Positions 38,635 through 51,445 of a DNA stretch of 64,000 bases are shown piece by piece. The position numbers and the translations under genes are program-made. This DNA comes from Amaranthus tricolor (lineage: Eukaryota > Streptophyta > Magnoliopsida > Caryophyllales > Amaranthaceae): positions 19,598,804 to 19,662,803 of the forward strand of contig NC_080061.1 in the NCBI RefSeq assembly GCF_026212465.1. Direction: 5' to 3'. The notes beneath the pieces are model-generated. The model worked only from the letters and a program-made list of their open reading frames with translations. It was not told the origin of the DNA and made no database searches. The stretch's first letter is position 1. Each line of letters opens with the position of its first letter.

Positions 38635-39790
38635 TATGGCCCAACTGACTTTGTCTCTTAGAACTGAAGCATGAATCCTCCAAGTGCAATCTCTCATCAA
38701 ACACCTTGCTATGTACCTCTTACTGCCAGCATGGTCAACTGAAACAGAGAAGCCCTCTTGTATGCAGTAATCTCTGAATACATCTAGAAATTGTGTTTTG
38801 GTTTCAAAAATCAACCACTCCTCAAGTGTGGCCCTCTTGTATGTAGTAATCCTCAAAGGTCTTCTCATGTATATTATCACGAACATCTTCTTCTCTCACA
38901 ATGTACTCATCCTCAATGTCCAAATCCATATCAGAATTAGCCTCAACATCAAAAGCTTAATGATCACCATCTTTACTATCATCAGAAGGCCAACCATCAG
39001 ACTCAACATCGATTTCTTCAACCACCAATTTTTTTTTGCTCTTAGTGTTGATTTGCCTCCCTGCTGCAGTTTTCTTGCCAACATCAAGGCCAAACTTAAC
39101 AGCAGTGCTTGTAGGCACCCTCCACTCTTTGGGTTTAAGCCTGGTTTGTTCTTTGGGCTGAGTTGGTTGCCTAGGCTACTGTTGGGTTGACTGTGCAGGA
39201 GGTATTTTCTTCTTCTTTGGAGTAAGCTTTTTTCTTTCTGGAGGGTTATTTGGTTGAGATGTTTTTGTTTGTGAGCATCGAGGTTGTGAGGGTTGAGGTT
39301 GTGAGGGTTGAGGTTGTGAATCTCCTGGAAAAACCTCATCAGCTGCTCGGGTAGCAAACACTCTTACATATTCAATTCCATCATCATCAACATTCAAAAC
39401 AGGGACCTCTACAGCCACAGTATATGCCTGTTGGGCCAAAAGCTGCTCCTCAGCTTCTGCTTCCTCCGCCATCCTTCTATTCTCTTCCTCCATTAGCCTA
39501 ATATTTTCAACCCTGCTCTTCAAAGTTTTTGCCCAACTAGCTTCTGCAGACTGAAACACAAGAGATGTTTTTTCTATCTCTTCTATAAACACTTCAATTT
39601 CCCTCCCATATTTTTAACATTGCCCCATCATCAACTAACTCTAACTTAAGATTTGTTCTAGGTTTACTCACAAATAGGGTGAAGTATTGAGGGAGATATA
39701 CGTTCTGTTTCACTGAATCCTCAAACATATACTCAATCAACTCCATCAAATTGGTCTTATTAGTGTCATCCACCCTCACATCAAAAGTAC

Positions 39791-41974
39791 TGTAACATCC
39801 CGGAAAAACTCAAATCGTTAAAAGAGAGATTTTTATATTTTAAAAGAAAACCAAGCACGACCCGAGTTAAACCAAGATGTCATAAAGACACGAGAAAACG
39901 AAATTTTTAAAGTTAAAACTTGCGGATCGAGTTCTACTAGAGTTATTGTAGATTAATTATTGATATCGTAGTCTTAGCAGCGGATAAAAGATATGAAACC
40001 AAAAGTCCAAGGAGTACACCTCGAGAGCGAAGTCGCCTCTTGAATAAATCCATTTCTAAAAAGCTAATAAAGTTCGAAATTAAAATCCTTCCGTACTCTA
40101 TCTCTTTTATTCTTCAGATGTAATCCTCATTCCCCAGCCTGCAACTTAACTCACTGCTAGTTATTAACCCCGAAAGGAAAAACAACATCATCGCAGGATC
40201 GTTAAGATCAAAGGTACACGTCAGCAAAAACATCTCTTATAACACTGACATTATAGCATAAAGCACAATAGCAACTTACCATACGTCGGCTACTGTTCAA
40301 TATTTACTTTTTAATAAATTTCAGATGATTCATTGAGTCAGTACTGCTGTACTTTTCCTAGCCATACTGTCGGACCAAACCCCAAACTTCAAGAGTGAGA
40401 CAATACATTAGGGGGAGCTAACCCCTAAGCAAGTCTCTACCATAGGCAACATGCCTTACTTCGGTGCCTATGGTTAAGTATGCATACCCCCGCGGTGGCT
40501 CATAATGCCCCCATAAACCGCGAGTAAAATTCTTTCCACCAATTGACGTCATACTACGTCTACTTTAAAGTTAGTGAGGTCATACTACCTCTACTCATCA
40601 AGTTATTGAAATCATATCTCTTGATTAAGAAAGCATAACATCATCTTCATACTTTATTCAATATATTATTATTATTATCATTTCTTTATAACAACCAATC
40701 CACGATGTACAAAGTTTTACTGCGTGTACGTACCTTAAGAAAGCAAAAGCAAATCTTAAATGAACCTATCAACTTCCCGTCACGAATCGACTTCCTACAC
40801 GATTCAATCGTACATACGGGAATAAGCATATATTCACTTTCTCAAACCACAATCAAAGCACAAACACACACACACACACGTCTAACATCCAACCACACTT
40901 GCAAACAATTCATGATCACACAACATACTTCATCATAACATAACATCAAATAAAATTCAGATTTAGCATTCTGTCCAGAACAGTAAGTTAACACTGTCAA
41001 ACTGAAATTCCGACTTCACCGTTGCGTCCGGAAGGCGTCAAAACCCCCGGGTACCAATTTTCATAATTCATAATGTACTCTAAGTATTTTTAACCTATTT
41101 TCAAGCCAAAAAGTGTCCCAAAAATATTTTTTTTTTACCATTTTCGTAACCCTACGGTATTCACCAAAATTTATCAACAAATAAATTCCAAAAGGTATGT
41201 TGCCTATCAAATATTAATGACCAAATTTATATAATTCTTATGAACCATCTTTGAGATTAAATTCATTGTTCACATATAAAAAAACACACACACACATTTT
41301 TTTTACATGAACATTCATATTTATATATAAATTTCAAAATCACCCATCACACAAACCAATCCTATTCTTCACATATATGCATATCTAAAAACTCTAAAAA
41401 GAAACATTCTTCATCAATTTAGATAGAAAAATACATCCCAAAATCATACATGAAATTTTAAATTTATAAATTAAACATGTATTATAAGATAACACATAAT
41501 AATTATATAGAATTTTAAATTAAAACTTAAGAATCAACATAGATTAAGAATTACACTTACAATTGTAAAAGAAAACACCAAATGATGAAGGATAATGGAG
41601 TTGGGAATGTGGATTAGGAGGAATTTTGAGAGGATACGTTTTTTTTTTGTCCTTGGAAACTTTAGAAATGAAAGGATGTCAACAATGAAATGATTAAGGA
41701 ATTAAGAAGGGTTAATTATATGGGATTAATGCCTTGATCCTTCTTTACCCTAAAGGAGTTACAAGCTCCACCAAGAGTCCCTCCTTTTTTTTTTTGAAAA
41801 TAAAAGATGGGTTAAGGAAAGTTTGGGCCCAAATAATTCTAATTGCCAAAAAGGATTGCAAATCTCATGACCAAGCCCAATAATAAATAAAAAATATATA
41901 TATAGAAATAATATTATTAGTGAATTATTAAATATATCAGGATGAAAATATCGGGAAAATATCGGGGTGTTACA
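39791..41974 (-). repeat. Element B 3' LTR
   Basis: 2,184 bp with the same ends as the 5' LTR. It is bounded by AGTAC on its outer side and a polypurine tract on its inner side. Confidence 0.95.
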
Positions 41975-41992
41975 GACTACCCCTCTTAAAAA
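41975..41992 (-). promoter_or_regulatory. Element B polypurine tract
   Basis: The minus strand reads AAGAGGGGTAGTC directly before the 3' LTR start TGTAACACC. Confidence 0.7.
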
Positions 41993-42104
41993 GGTTTTGA
42001 CCCCAAAACCACACTTATCATAACACATAACAACAAAACAAGTAAAACAAAGTTAATCTCTATACACACATACACAAAGCAACCCAAAACATGAATCGCA
42101 CGAA

Positions 42105-45100
42105 AATCCTATCGCCTTCCACCCCTCTTAACGAAGTTACGTCCCCGTAACTTACTAACTTGAGAGAAAAGGTGAGAATACTGCTCTCGCATAGAGTGTT
42201 CTGTCTCCTAGGTTGCCTCTTGTGAGCGGTGATTGGACCATAATACTTTAACCATGGTGATATCCTTCCGACGAGTACTATGGACCTTCTTATCCAATAT
42301 CCGGACAAGCTGTTCCTCATAGGTTAGGCTCTCATCAAGTTCTAACGCCTCTGGATCTAATACATGAGAAAAGGCTGCGACGTAATGTTTCAACTGAGAA
42401 ATGTGAAAAACGTTGTGCACTTTACCCAGAGCATTAGGCAATGCTAATCGATAAGCTAACTTCCCTACTTTCTCCACAATGTCATAAGGACCTATGAAAC
42501 ATGGGCTTAACTTTCCACGAGCACCAAAGCGAACTACTCCTTTCATTAGAGACACACAAAGTAGAACCTTGTCACCCACTTCAAATTCATTAGGCCGACG
42601 TCGGAGATCGGCGTAAGATTTTTGTCTATCTTGGGCTGCTTTCATTTTCTCGCGAATTAACTTTACTTGTTCAGTCATTTGAACAAGTATATCAGGTCCT
42701 AAGGTGACAGATTCAGTAAAATCATCCCACCATACAGGACTATGGCACTTACGACCATAAAGTGCTTCAAAAGGAGCCATTTGAATCGTAGCTTGGTAAC
42801 TGTTATTATAAGAGAACTCTACCAGATCCAAATGTTCATCACATGAACCTTGCCATTCCATGGCTATCGCTCTCAACATGTCCTCCAGTATTTGATTGAC
42901 ACGTTCCCTCTGACCATCAGTCATTGGGTGGAAGGACGTACTATGAAGAAGGGTCGTCCCCAACGCTCGTTGTAGTGATTTCCAGAAATGTGACAAATAT
43001 CGAGTATCCCGATCGAAAACAATAGTATGAGGTATTCCATGATAACGAATCACGTCCTTAATATAAGCACGATCAAGTTGTTCCATATCCCACTTACAAT
43101 TCATTGGAATAAACTTTGCCGACTTAGTAAGTCTGTCCACGATAACCCAAAGAGTATCATTACCGGCTCTTGTTCGTGGAAAACCCAACACAAAGTCCAT
43201 GGAAATGTCGTCCCACTTCCATACCGGAATTTCTAGAGGTTGTAATAATCCGGCAGGTCTCTTATGCTCACTCTTGACCTTTTGACACGTTAAGCACTTA
43301 GCAACAAAATCTGCAATATTATTTTTCATACCTGACCACCAAAACATGCATTTTAAATCTTGATACATCTTGTCTCCACCAGGATGAACCGAGTATATAG
43401 AATTATGAGCTTCGTTCAATAATTTTTCCTTCAAAGAGTCACACTCATCCGGTACACACCACCGTCCTTTAAAACGAAGACTACCGTCCTCATGAATTGT
43501 AAAACCTTCAGCTCTCCCTTCACTGATCTACTCCCGAAGTTTAATGAACTTGGGGTCTTCCAGTTGCTTAGCCATAATCTCTTCGAAAAATGTAGGTTGA
43601 ATGGACAATGCACTCAACTTGGCTTCCAACTCCCCTTCTTGGATTATCTCTAAGTTCATTCTCTCAAAATCCTTACACAACTCCTTAAAGGTTATTAACG
43701 CTGAGACTGAATGCCTCGATTTTCTGCTCAAAGCATCAGCGACTACATTCGCACGGCCTTCATGATAAGCATTCTCCAAGTCATAATCACTGATAAGTTC
43801 TAACCAACGTCGTTGGCGCAAATTCAACTCGGATTGAGTGAACAAAAATTGCAAATTTTTATAGTCCGTGAAGATCTTGCATTTGACACCATAAAGATAA
43901 TGACGCTAGATTTTTAATGCAAAAACCACAGCCGCTAATTCCAAGTCATGTGTTGGATTATTCACCTCATGCGTCTTCAGCTGACGCGAAGCATACGCCA
44001 CTACTTTCCTATTTGCATTAAAACACAACCTAATCCATGTTTGGAAGCATCACTGTAGACAAAATATTCCAAAGATGGATCAGGTAAGGTTAACACTAGA
44101 GCTGTAGTTAACTTCTCCTTCAACAACTGAAATGCCTTCTCACACTCCTTGGTCCATTCGAACTTCTTCTCCTTCTTCATCAAGGATGTTAGCAGACGAG
44201 CGACACGAGAAAAATCCTTCACAAAACGACGATAGTACCCTGCCAAACCCAAGAAACTTCAAATATCCGTAACATTTCGGGGTGCAGGCCAGTCTCGGAC
44301 TGCTTTTATCTTTGCCGGATCAACAAAGATCCCTTCTTTAGAAACAAGGTGACCTAGAAAAGCCACCTGTTTTAACCAGAATTCGCACTTCGAAAAATTA
44401 GCATATAATTCATTTTCTCGAAGAATTTGCAATACTACCCTTAAATGTTCTTGATGCTCTTCACGTCTCTTAGAATAGACCAAGATATCATCAATAAACA
44501 CCACTATGCACTTATCAAGATATGCATTAAAAACTCTATTCATCAACCCCATAAATGCAGCGGGTGCATTGGTTAATCCAAAAGGCATTACAGTGAATAC
44601 AAAATGTCCATATCTGGTTCGGAAAGCTGACTTATTAATATCCTCCTCCTTAATGCGCAACTGGTGATATCCTGACCGTAAATCAATCTTAGAAAAGACT
44701 CCTGCCCTTGCAACTAATCAAAAAGATCATCAATCCGTGGTAACGGATATTTATTCTTAATTGTGACTTTATTGAGTTCTCTATAATCAATACAGAGACG
44801 CATCGTTCCATCCTTTTTCCTCACAAATAATACCGGGGCTCCCCAGGGAGAGACGCTAGGTCTTATATAACCCTTTTCTAACAACTTCTCTAATTGCACC
44901 TTCAATTCTTCCATTTCCTTTGGAGCCATACGATAAGGGGCTTTTGAAATTGGCCCTATCCCAGGCATCAAATCGATTGAAAAGTCCACGTCTCTTTTCG
45001 GTGGCATGCCTGGAAGCTCTTCTGGAAATACATCCTTGAAGTCACGGACTACAGGAATATCATCAATTCGAACCTTCCACACCTCCACCTTACTTATACT

Positions 45101-45725
45101 ATAGAAAAACCACGGTTGTCCCTGCTTGATTAGCTTCCTTGCTTCTAAGGACGACACGATTTTTACCTTGAGTCCCTTGGGAAACTTCCTATATTTAACT
45201 TTCTCTCCTCGGGGTCCGCTTAGCGTTACGGATTGTCCCTCACAATCTATCACTGCCTTATATCTACCCCACCAATCCATCCCAAGGATTACATCTAGAC
45301 CTTCCATTTCCAAAGAAAACAAATCACTCGAGAACTTTGTCTTTCCTATATTGACCGACTCCCCACGAAATAACATACTACAATGAAAGGTCTCTCCGGA
45401 AGGAATAACAACTGAGAAAGATGTTTTCTCGGGATTTTCCAATCCTCAGTCTTTAACTCTAGATTTAGAAATAAACGAGTACGATGCACCAGAATCAAAA
45501 AGAACTTTAACAGACTTTGAATTGATGCAAAAAGTACCTGTGACCACATCGGACACTTGTGCTGCTTCCCTAGCGTTAACTGCTGATAGTCTGCCATTAT
45601 TGTGAGAGACTGGGGTAGCGCCTCCTTGACTACCTCGTTGTCCAGGAAAGTTCTCATTCCTAGCATTCCCTTGAAGTTGCTGAATTCCGGAATGATTTCT
45701 CTGAAACCTAAAGTTTGAGACACCC
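42105..45725 (-). pseudogene. Element B pol: protease, RT, RNase H, integrase (inactivated)
   Basis: Protease active-site motif VLFDSGAS lies near 45,480-45,500. RT follows ([35 protein letters not shown] near 44,490), then RNase H ([15 protein letters not shown] near 44,030). Integrase shows the H-H-C-C region (HSIYSVHPG..CLTCQKVK) and a core from MDFVLGFPR to FHPMTDGQRER. It ends in a chromodomain-like tail (MVKVLWSNHRSQEAT then a stop where Trp is expected). A long intact stretch runs 43,434-42,208. Frameshifts lie near 44,700 and 44,015; stops include 45,444, 44,257, 43,908, 43,526 and 42,206. Confidence 0.88.
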
Positions 45726-46850
45726 CTAGGGTTTAGGGTTTCTACCAAAATCACCACCGTTTCGATTTCCACTTCTCGTGTCATTGCCACTCCGACCATT
45801 ATCGAAGCTTTGTTGTAGAAAACCTCTGTGATTCCCCCCTTGAGGCTCTTGTTGTCCCAATCGAGCATAGCACTCATACATTCTATGACCCGATTTACCA
45901 CAGTAAGAACAGTCCATTAATGCTCCCCGACTATCTCTCCCTGGATGATTTTTCTGGCATCTCTTACAGTTATAAATTCTTTCCTTTCCATTGCGGTCAT
46001 AAAGTGGTTTCTGTACCCTGACCTCAGATGTCGAACCTCTCCCACCTTTACTTGACTGTCCTGGCTGGTACACTTTTTCTTGATAACCTCCATAGGTTTT
46101 GTGTTTCTTAAAGTGGTTTTGTGCATGATTACTCCCGCTCTCTGCATTCTAGAACATAGGTTCCCTCCTCTTGTCCCCACTATGGGCCAACTTCTCCTGC
46201 TCCTTCCTAATAACATATTCTATCTGGGTTGCCCTCTTATATAACTGGTCTAAAGTATCGTACCTATCGATCTCAATGTGTTTTTGAATCTCGCACGATA
46301 AACCCAGTTTGAAGCGTTGCATTTTCTTTGTTTCAGTCGGGACGTCCTCAGAGCAAAACTTCAGAAATTCCATAAATTTCTGATAATACTCATCCACTGT
46401 TAAATTCCCCATTTCAAACCTAGCAAACTCATTTGAATTATCCTTCCTCACATGAGGTGGGTAGAATTGATCCCTTAACGTTCCCTTAAAACGTTCCCAA
46501 CTTAATTCACCATCATTCTCCACTATCAGCCTCGCCTTACTATGTGTCCACCAGTAGTCAACATCTTCGACCAGATAAAATGCAGCCTGGTCGACCATAA
46601 ATTTTGCGGGACATCAAACTACACTAAAGAGTTTGTCAAACTCTCGAAGCCAGTTTTCCAGCGCAGAACGTTGTCCTTTCCCATCATAAGTAGAGGGCTT
46701 ACACTGGGCTATCCTCTTACTAATCGATGAAGCCCTCTCTTCAATGGATTTCTGTTTGGGGTTTCTCGCACCAGCTAGGGTTTTCACTAGGTTCCGAAGT
46801 ACACGGTCAGAGTGACCTCTATTTCCGTTCTTTCTCAAGAATGGAGGCAT
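45726..46850 (-). pseudogene. Element B gag
   Basis: The frame starts MPPFLRK at 46,850. The retrotransposon gag domain spans roughly 46,150-46,700 (AAFYLVEDVDYWW, FYPPHVRKDNSNEFARF, EYYQKFMEFLKF). An intact CCHC knuckle CSYCGKSGHRMYEC lies near 45,880-45,910. In-frame stops at about 46,616 and 46,147 break it. A frameshift near 45,730 separates it from the protease. Confidence 0.85.
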
Positions 46851-47367
46851 GATGGAAGGTATACGACATTTTAATAAACAAGGTATATATATAAATATTC
46901 TATTTCCATCATCGAGGTTAAACAAAACTTAGGCTAATATAACTTCTTAGAGATAAGGAGGTCTATCCTAATAGTTGGTAGAATTAAAAAGTTGAGCCTG
47001 TTAATCGACTCCTAAGCTTCCGCCAAATAAAAAAAAAATATTTTAATTAGTTATACTAATGCTCAATATTCACAAAATTTCAATATCATAATATATCAAA
47101 CTTCACAAATTTAGCTAATGAGAAGAGGTTATAAATAATTAAACAGAAAATCAAGATGATATTATAATTCAACCCACATACTCTGCCATAACATATTTTT
47201 AAATTCCAAAATACTTGGGTACAAAATCCAAAATAATCACTATTCTTCTTAACCATATTGTCAAAACAAAACAGAAGAAACTTCTCGACAGAATATCCAT
47301 ACATCATTATTAGCGTGGAAATAGTCATATAAAATCATAAGCATAAATACTACAATCAAAAGCAAGA
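46851..47367 (-). other. Untranslated spacer between extra ORF and gag of Element B
   Basis: AT-rich, with stops in all sense frames. It may hold splice or leader signals for gag expression, but none is clearly visible. Confidence 0.5.
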
Positions 47368-48255
47368 TCATATAGTAAAAGGCGATGCATCCATACGATC
47401 CCGATCTTCCTCATATAAGTCAGGGTCAAAATCAGCATCCCCGGAGTCATCACTATATGTGCTATCAGAATTAGTGGGTCTCTCTATGGGTAGGGAGTCA
47501 CTCATATCTAGTTGTTTCTCAGAATCTGAAAGCTCAACAATTTCTGGTTCGGGTAATATTTCTTCCCACATTGTAATTTCACTATCGTCCTCACTCATAC
47601 TGTCTTCTTGTTCCAACGGCTCTCCTCCCCACATCACAATATATCTATCACTCTAGCTCATAATATCTTCCCTATTAGCTACTTCTACCTCTATATCAGC
47701 ATTACATCCCCCTTCCGCACTATCCTCATAATACTCTTCAGCCTTCTCTTCAGATTTTTCCCCAGTATTTTCCTCCAGACCTTCTTCGGGGACTTCCTCG
47801 GGATCTTCTTCTAGATCCTCCTCAGGATCCTTCTCATCAAAATCTATCTGTAGCACTGAGTTAGGGTCGACCACTGGAACATCCTCCTCAACAATCTCAG
47901 CCCTTGCCCCACTAGCTTCAGCATTCTTACATCTCTCATTATCTACAACATCCATTCTTCTATCCCATCTGTCAAACTCTCGCTCCAATTGAGCAATTCT
48001 CTCATTAAATTCAGCAATTTCCTCAACTATTATTCCCTCATAAACTTGTTGAGACTTTTTATAGATCATATCCATCCTTCGCTTATAATCTAGCTCACTC
48101 TCTCCTTCTTTCCTGTCTCAAATTTTTAATGCTTCTATCTCTGCCTAGATAAGTACATTAACTAAGGCTCTCCATGGTTCTTCTAGGGTATCACTTTCCC
48201 CTACGGCAGGTCTTTTTTCCTTTATCCATGATAGATAAAATGTTCGTAATCCCTG
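47368..48255 (-). pseudogene. Extra acidic ORF between primer-binding site and gag of Element B
   Basis: One frame runs for about 290 codons on the sense strand of Element B. It is interrupted by stops near 48,150, 48,120 and at 47,653. It has a basic/hydrophobic start (GLRTFYLSWIKEKRPAVGES), an alpha-helical heptad-like section (AEFNERIAQLEREFDRWDRR, about 47,990), then a very acidic tail with EEDPEEVPEE-type repeats and SDDSGDADFDPD. No known domain is recognised. It is separated from gag by about 500 non-coding bases. Ogre/Tat elements carry an ORF1 in this position, but the pol here looks chromovirus-like. It could also be a captured gene piece. Confidence 0.55.
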
Positions 48256-48507
48256 ACTCACAAATGAAAGAAAGAGCAAAGAAACAATCAATTTCCAAGC
48301 TCAAATAATATCATAATTCATCAACAAAAATATCTAACAAGCACACAACACTATTAAAACTTGTCTCTAAAACTTAGCTTAAGGAGTTAAAACCAGGTCA
48401 TAAATACCCCTTAATGTCTACCCATTACTCTCACAACTTTTATATGTATTTCTTTTTTTTTTCATTAGCCTATTGACTTATGTGTATAACGCTAGAGTAG
48501 AACTTCC

Positions 48508-48519
48508 GCTCTGATACCA
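48508..48519 (-). promoter_or_regulatory. Element B primer-binding site (initiator tRNA-Met)
   Basis: Minus-strand TGGTATCAGAGC starts two bases inside the 5' LTR end, a perfect complement to the initiator tRNA-Met 3' end. Confidence 0.9.
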
Positions 48520-48521
48520 GT

Positions 48522-50708
48522 TGTAACATCCCGGAAAAACTCAGATCGTTAAAAGAGAGATTTTTATATTTTAAAAGAAAACCAAGCACGACTCGAGTTA
48601 AACCAAGATGTCATAAAGACACGAGAAAACGAAATTTTTAAAGTTAAAACTTGCGGATCGAGTTCTACTAGAGTTATTGTAGATTAATTAGTGATATCGT
48701 AGTCTTAGCAGCGGATAAAAGATATGAAACCAAAAGTCCAAGGAGTACACCTCGAGAGCGAAGTCGCCTCTTGAATAAATCCATTTCTAAAAAGCTAATA
48801 AAGTTCGAAATTAAAATCCTTCCGTACTCTATCTCTTTTATTCTTCAGATGTAATCCTCATTCCCCAGCCTGCAACTTAACTCACTGCTAGTTATTAACC
48901 CCGAAAGGAAAAACAACATCATCGCAGGATCGTTAAGATCAAAGGTACACGTCAGCAAAAACATCTCTTATAACACTAACATTATAGCATAAAGCACAAT
49001 AGCAACTTACCATACGTCGGCTACAGTTCAATATTTACTTTTTAATAAATTTCAGATGATTCATTGAGTCAGTCATCCATACTGCTGTACTTTTCCTAGC
49101 CATACTGTCGGACCAAAACCCAAACTTCAAGAGTGAGACAATACATTAGGGGGAGCTAACCCCTAAGCAAGTCTCTACCATAGGCAACACGCCTTACTTT
49201 GGTGCCTATGGTTAAGTATGCATACCCCCGCGGTGGCTCATAATGCCCCCATAAACCGCGAGTAAAATTCTTTCCACCAATTGACGTCATACTACGTCTA
49301 CTTTAAAGTTAGTGAGGTCATACTACCTCTACTCATCAAGTTATTGAAATCATATCTCTTGATTAAGAAAGCATAACATCATCTTCATACTTTATTCAAT
49401 ATATTATTAATATTATCATTTCTTGATAACAACCAATCCACGATGTACAAAGTTTTACTGCGTGTATGTACCTTAAGAAAGCAAAAGCAAATCTTAAATG
49501 AACCTATCAACTTCCCCTCACGAATCGACTTCCTACACGATTCAATCGTACATACGGGAATAAGCATATATTCACTTTCTCAAACCACAATGAAAGCACA
49601 AACACACACACACACACGTCTAACATCCAACCACACTTGCAAACAATTCATGATCACACAACATACTTCATCACAACATAACATCAAATAAAATTCAGAT
49701 TTAGTATTCTGTCCAGAACAGTAAGTTAACACTGTCAAACTGAAATTCTGACTTCACCGTTGCGTCCGGAAGGCGTCAAAACCCCCGGGTACCAATTTTC
49801 ATAATTCATAATGTACTCTAAGTATTTTTAACCTATTTTCAAGCCAAAAAGTATCCTAAAAACATTTTTTTTACCATTTTCCTAACCCTACGGTATTCAC
49901 CAAAATTCATCAACAAATGAATTCCAAAAGGTATATTGCCTATCAAATATTAATGACCAAATTTATATAATTCTTATGAACCATCTTTGAGATTAAATTC
50001 ATTGTTCACATATAAAAAAACACACACACACATTTTTTTTTACATGAACATTCATATTTATATATAAATTTCAAAATCACCCATCACACAAACCAATCCT
50101 ATTATTCACATATATGCATATCTAAAAACTCTAAAAAGAAACATTCTTCATCAATTTAGATAGAAAAATACATCCCAAAATTATACATGAAATTTTTAAT
50201 TTATAAATTAAACATGTATTATAAGATAACACATAATAATCATAGAATTTTAAATTAAAACTTAAGAATCAACATAGATTAAGAATTACACTTACAATTG
50301 TAAAAGAAAACACCAAATGATGAAGGATAATGGAGTTGGGAATGTGGATTAGGAGAAATTTTGAGAGCATATGTTTTTTTTTGTCCTAAGAAACTTTAGA
50401 AATGAAAGGATGTCAACAATGAAATGATTAAGGAATTAAGAAGGGTTAATTATATGGGATTAATGCCTTGATCCTTCATTACCCTAAGGGAGTTACAGGC
50501 TCCACCAAGAGTCCCTCCTTTTTTTTTTGAAAATAAAAGATGGGTTAAGGAAAAGTTTGGGCCCAAATAATTCTAATTGCCAAAAAGGATTGCAAATCTC
50601 ATGACCAAGCCCAATAATAAATAAAAAATATATATATAGAAATAATATTATTAGTGAATTATTAAATATATCAGGAAGAAAATATCGGGAAAATATCGGG
50701 GTGTTACA
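48522..50708 (-). repeat. Element B 5' LTR
   Basis: 2,187 bp. On the minus strand it begins TGTAACACCCCGATATTTTC and ends GGGATGTTACA. Compared with the other LTR it differs by four substitutions in the first 480 bp of plus-strand sequence, plus a small indel near 49,075. Confidence 0.95.
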
Positions 50709-50750
50709 AGTACCCCCTGGAGCACGAACTAACAACCACATTGTACTCAT

Positions 50751-51445
50751 CCTAACAACAACATTTACCAACAACATATTACATCACAACCCAAACTATA
50801 AATCGCATACAAAACAAAAACACATCACTTTAGCATAATTCAAATTCGCATACAACACATCACACTTAACTTTCATATAATTCACATTCGAATTTCATAG
50901 CAAACAAACTGACACAGATGATCATTTTCCCCCAAACCCTAACCCTAACTCAATTTCGCAAAAAAAAAAAAAAAAAAAAAAATCAGAACTCGAAATGCAA
51001 ATGGATAAGAATAGTAATACCTTGCGTATGCTTAATCCACCGAATTAGCGAACTTTGTGCGAAATTCAGTCACGACCACCACGCTGCCTCACAAACCTGC
51101 AATTCACTTCACACAAATCGACACTTTGCAAATTTTTTATGGATTTTAAGGGTTTCAGATCAATGAAGACGAACAAAGAGTTTCTTGAATGGAAAAGAAG
51201 AAAGATAGGGCGTCAATTTTTTGAAGACATACGTTGTGTTTGGGGAAGTCAACCTTAACAATGGCACCAGTTGAATGCGTAAGGGTATACTAGTAATTTA
51301 CCACAAACGGTACACTGACGGCAGTTGTCATTAATGGTATTTTGTGTTAACGTACGAAAACTCAATAGTATATGGTGAATTAAAAAATTTTGTGTGGTAA
51401 ATGGTGAATTTTGGAGAAACTCAATGGTATATCATGAAATTTCCG
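50751..51445 (-). promoter_or_regulatory. Upstream region and possible terminal repeat of the MULE
   Basis: Directly upstream of the MULE ATG on the minus strand. A telo-box-like AAACCCTAACCCTAAC (plus strand, about 50,934-50,949) sits beside a 21-base A run. The outer 51,330-51,445 has repeated words (ATGGTGAATT, AACTCAATGGTATAT) that may be the MULE terminal inverted repeat. The partner terminus is lost, so the end is unproven. Confidence 0.35.

Larger units (their letters stand above)
39791..50708 (-). mobile_element. Element B: structurally complete Ty3/gypsy retrotransposon, 10.9 kb
   Basis: Flanked by a perfect 5-bp duplication AGTAC (39,786-39,790 and 50,709-50,713). On the minus strand the order is 5' LTR (48,522-50,708), primer-binding site, an extra acidic ORF, gag, protease, RT, RNase H, integrase with chromodomain-like tail, polypurine tract, and 3' LTR (39,791-41,974). 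By eye the LTRs differ by about 1-2%, so the insertion is young. The coding region nevertheless carries several stops and three frameshifts. Long LTRs and the integrase tail point to the chromovirus group, perhaps Tekay/Del-like. Confidence 0.95.
38640..50750 (-). pseudogene. Mutator-like (MULE) transposase gene fragment, split by Element B
   Basis: The segments are 50,709-50,750 and 38,640-39,790, minus strand. It starts MSTMWLLVRAPGGT, a plant MULE N-terminal (PB1-like) beginning. The same frame resumes at 39,785 with FDVRVDDTNKTN once Element B and one TSD copy are discounted. Further along come a coiled-coil-like stretch rich in EEE/EAEAEE (39,400-39,560), a Pro-Gln-Ser repeat, an acidic DVESDGWPSDD region, and a MuDR-type DNA-binding domain (RDCTWRIHAS near 38,670). 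Frameshifts occur near 39,600 and between 38,830 and 39,180. It stops at an LTR junction (38,635), so the catalytic DDE domain is missing. Confidence 0.75.

Noticed and set aside
40705..40938. ORF conserved at 40,705 and 49,443, apparently two copies of a small gene
   Set aside because: Both lie at the same place in the two LTRs of Element B, antisense to the element. Conservation reflects LTR identity, not selection.
45126..45386. Plus-strand ORF in Element B
   Set aside because: Antisense shadow of the protease/RT coding sequence.
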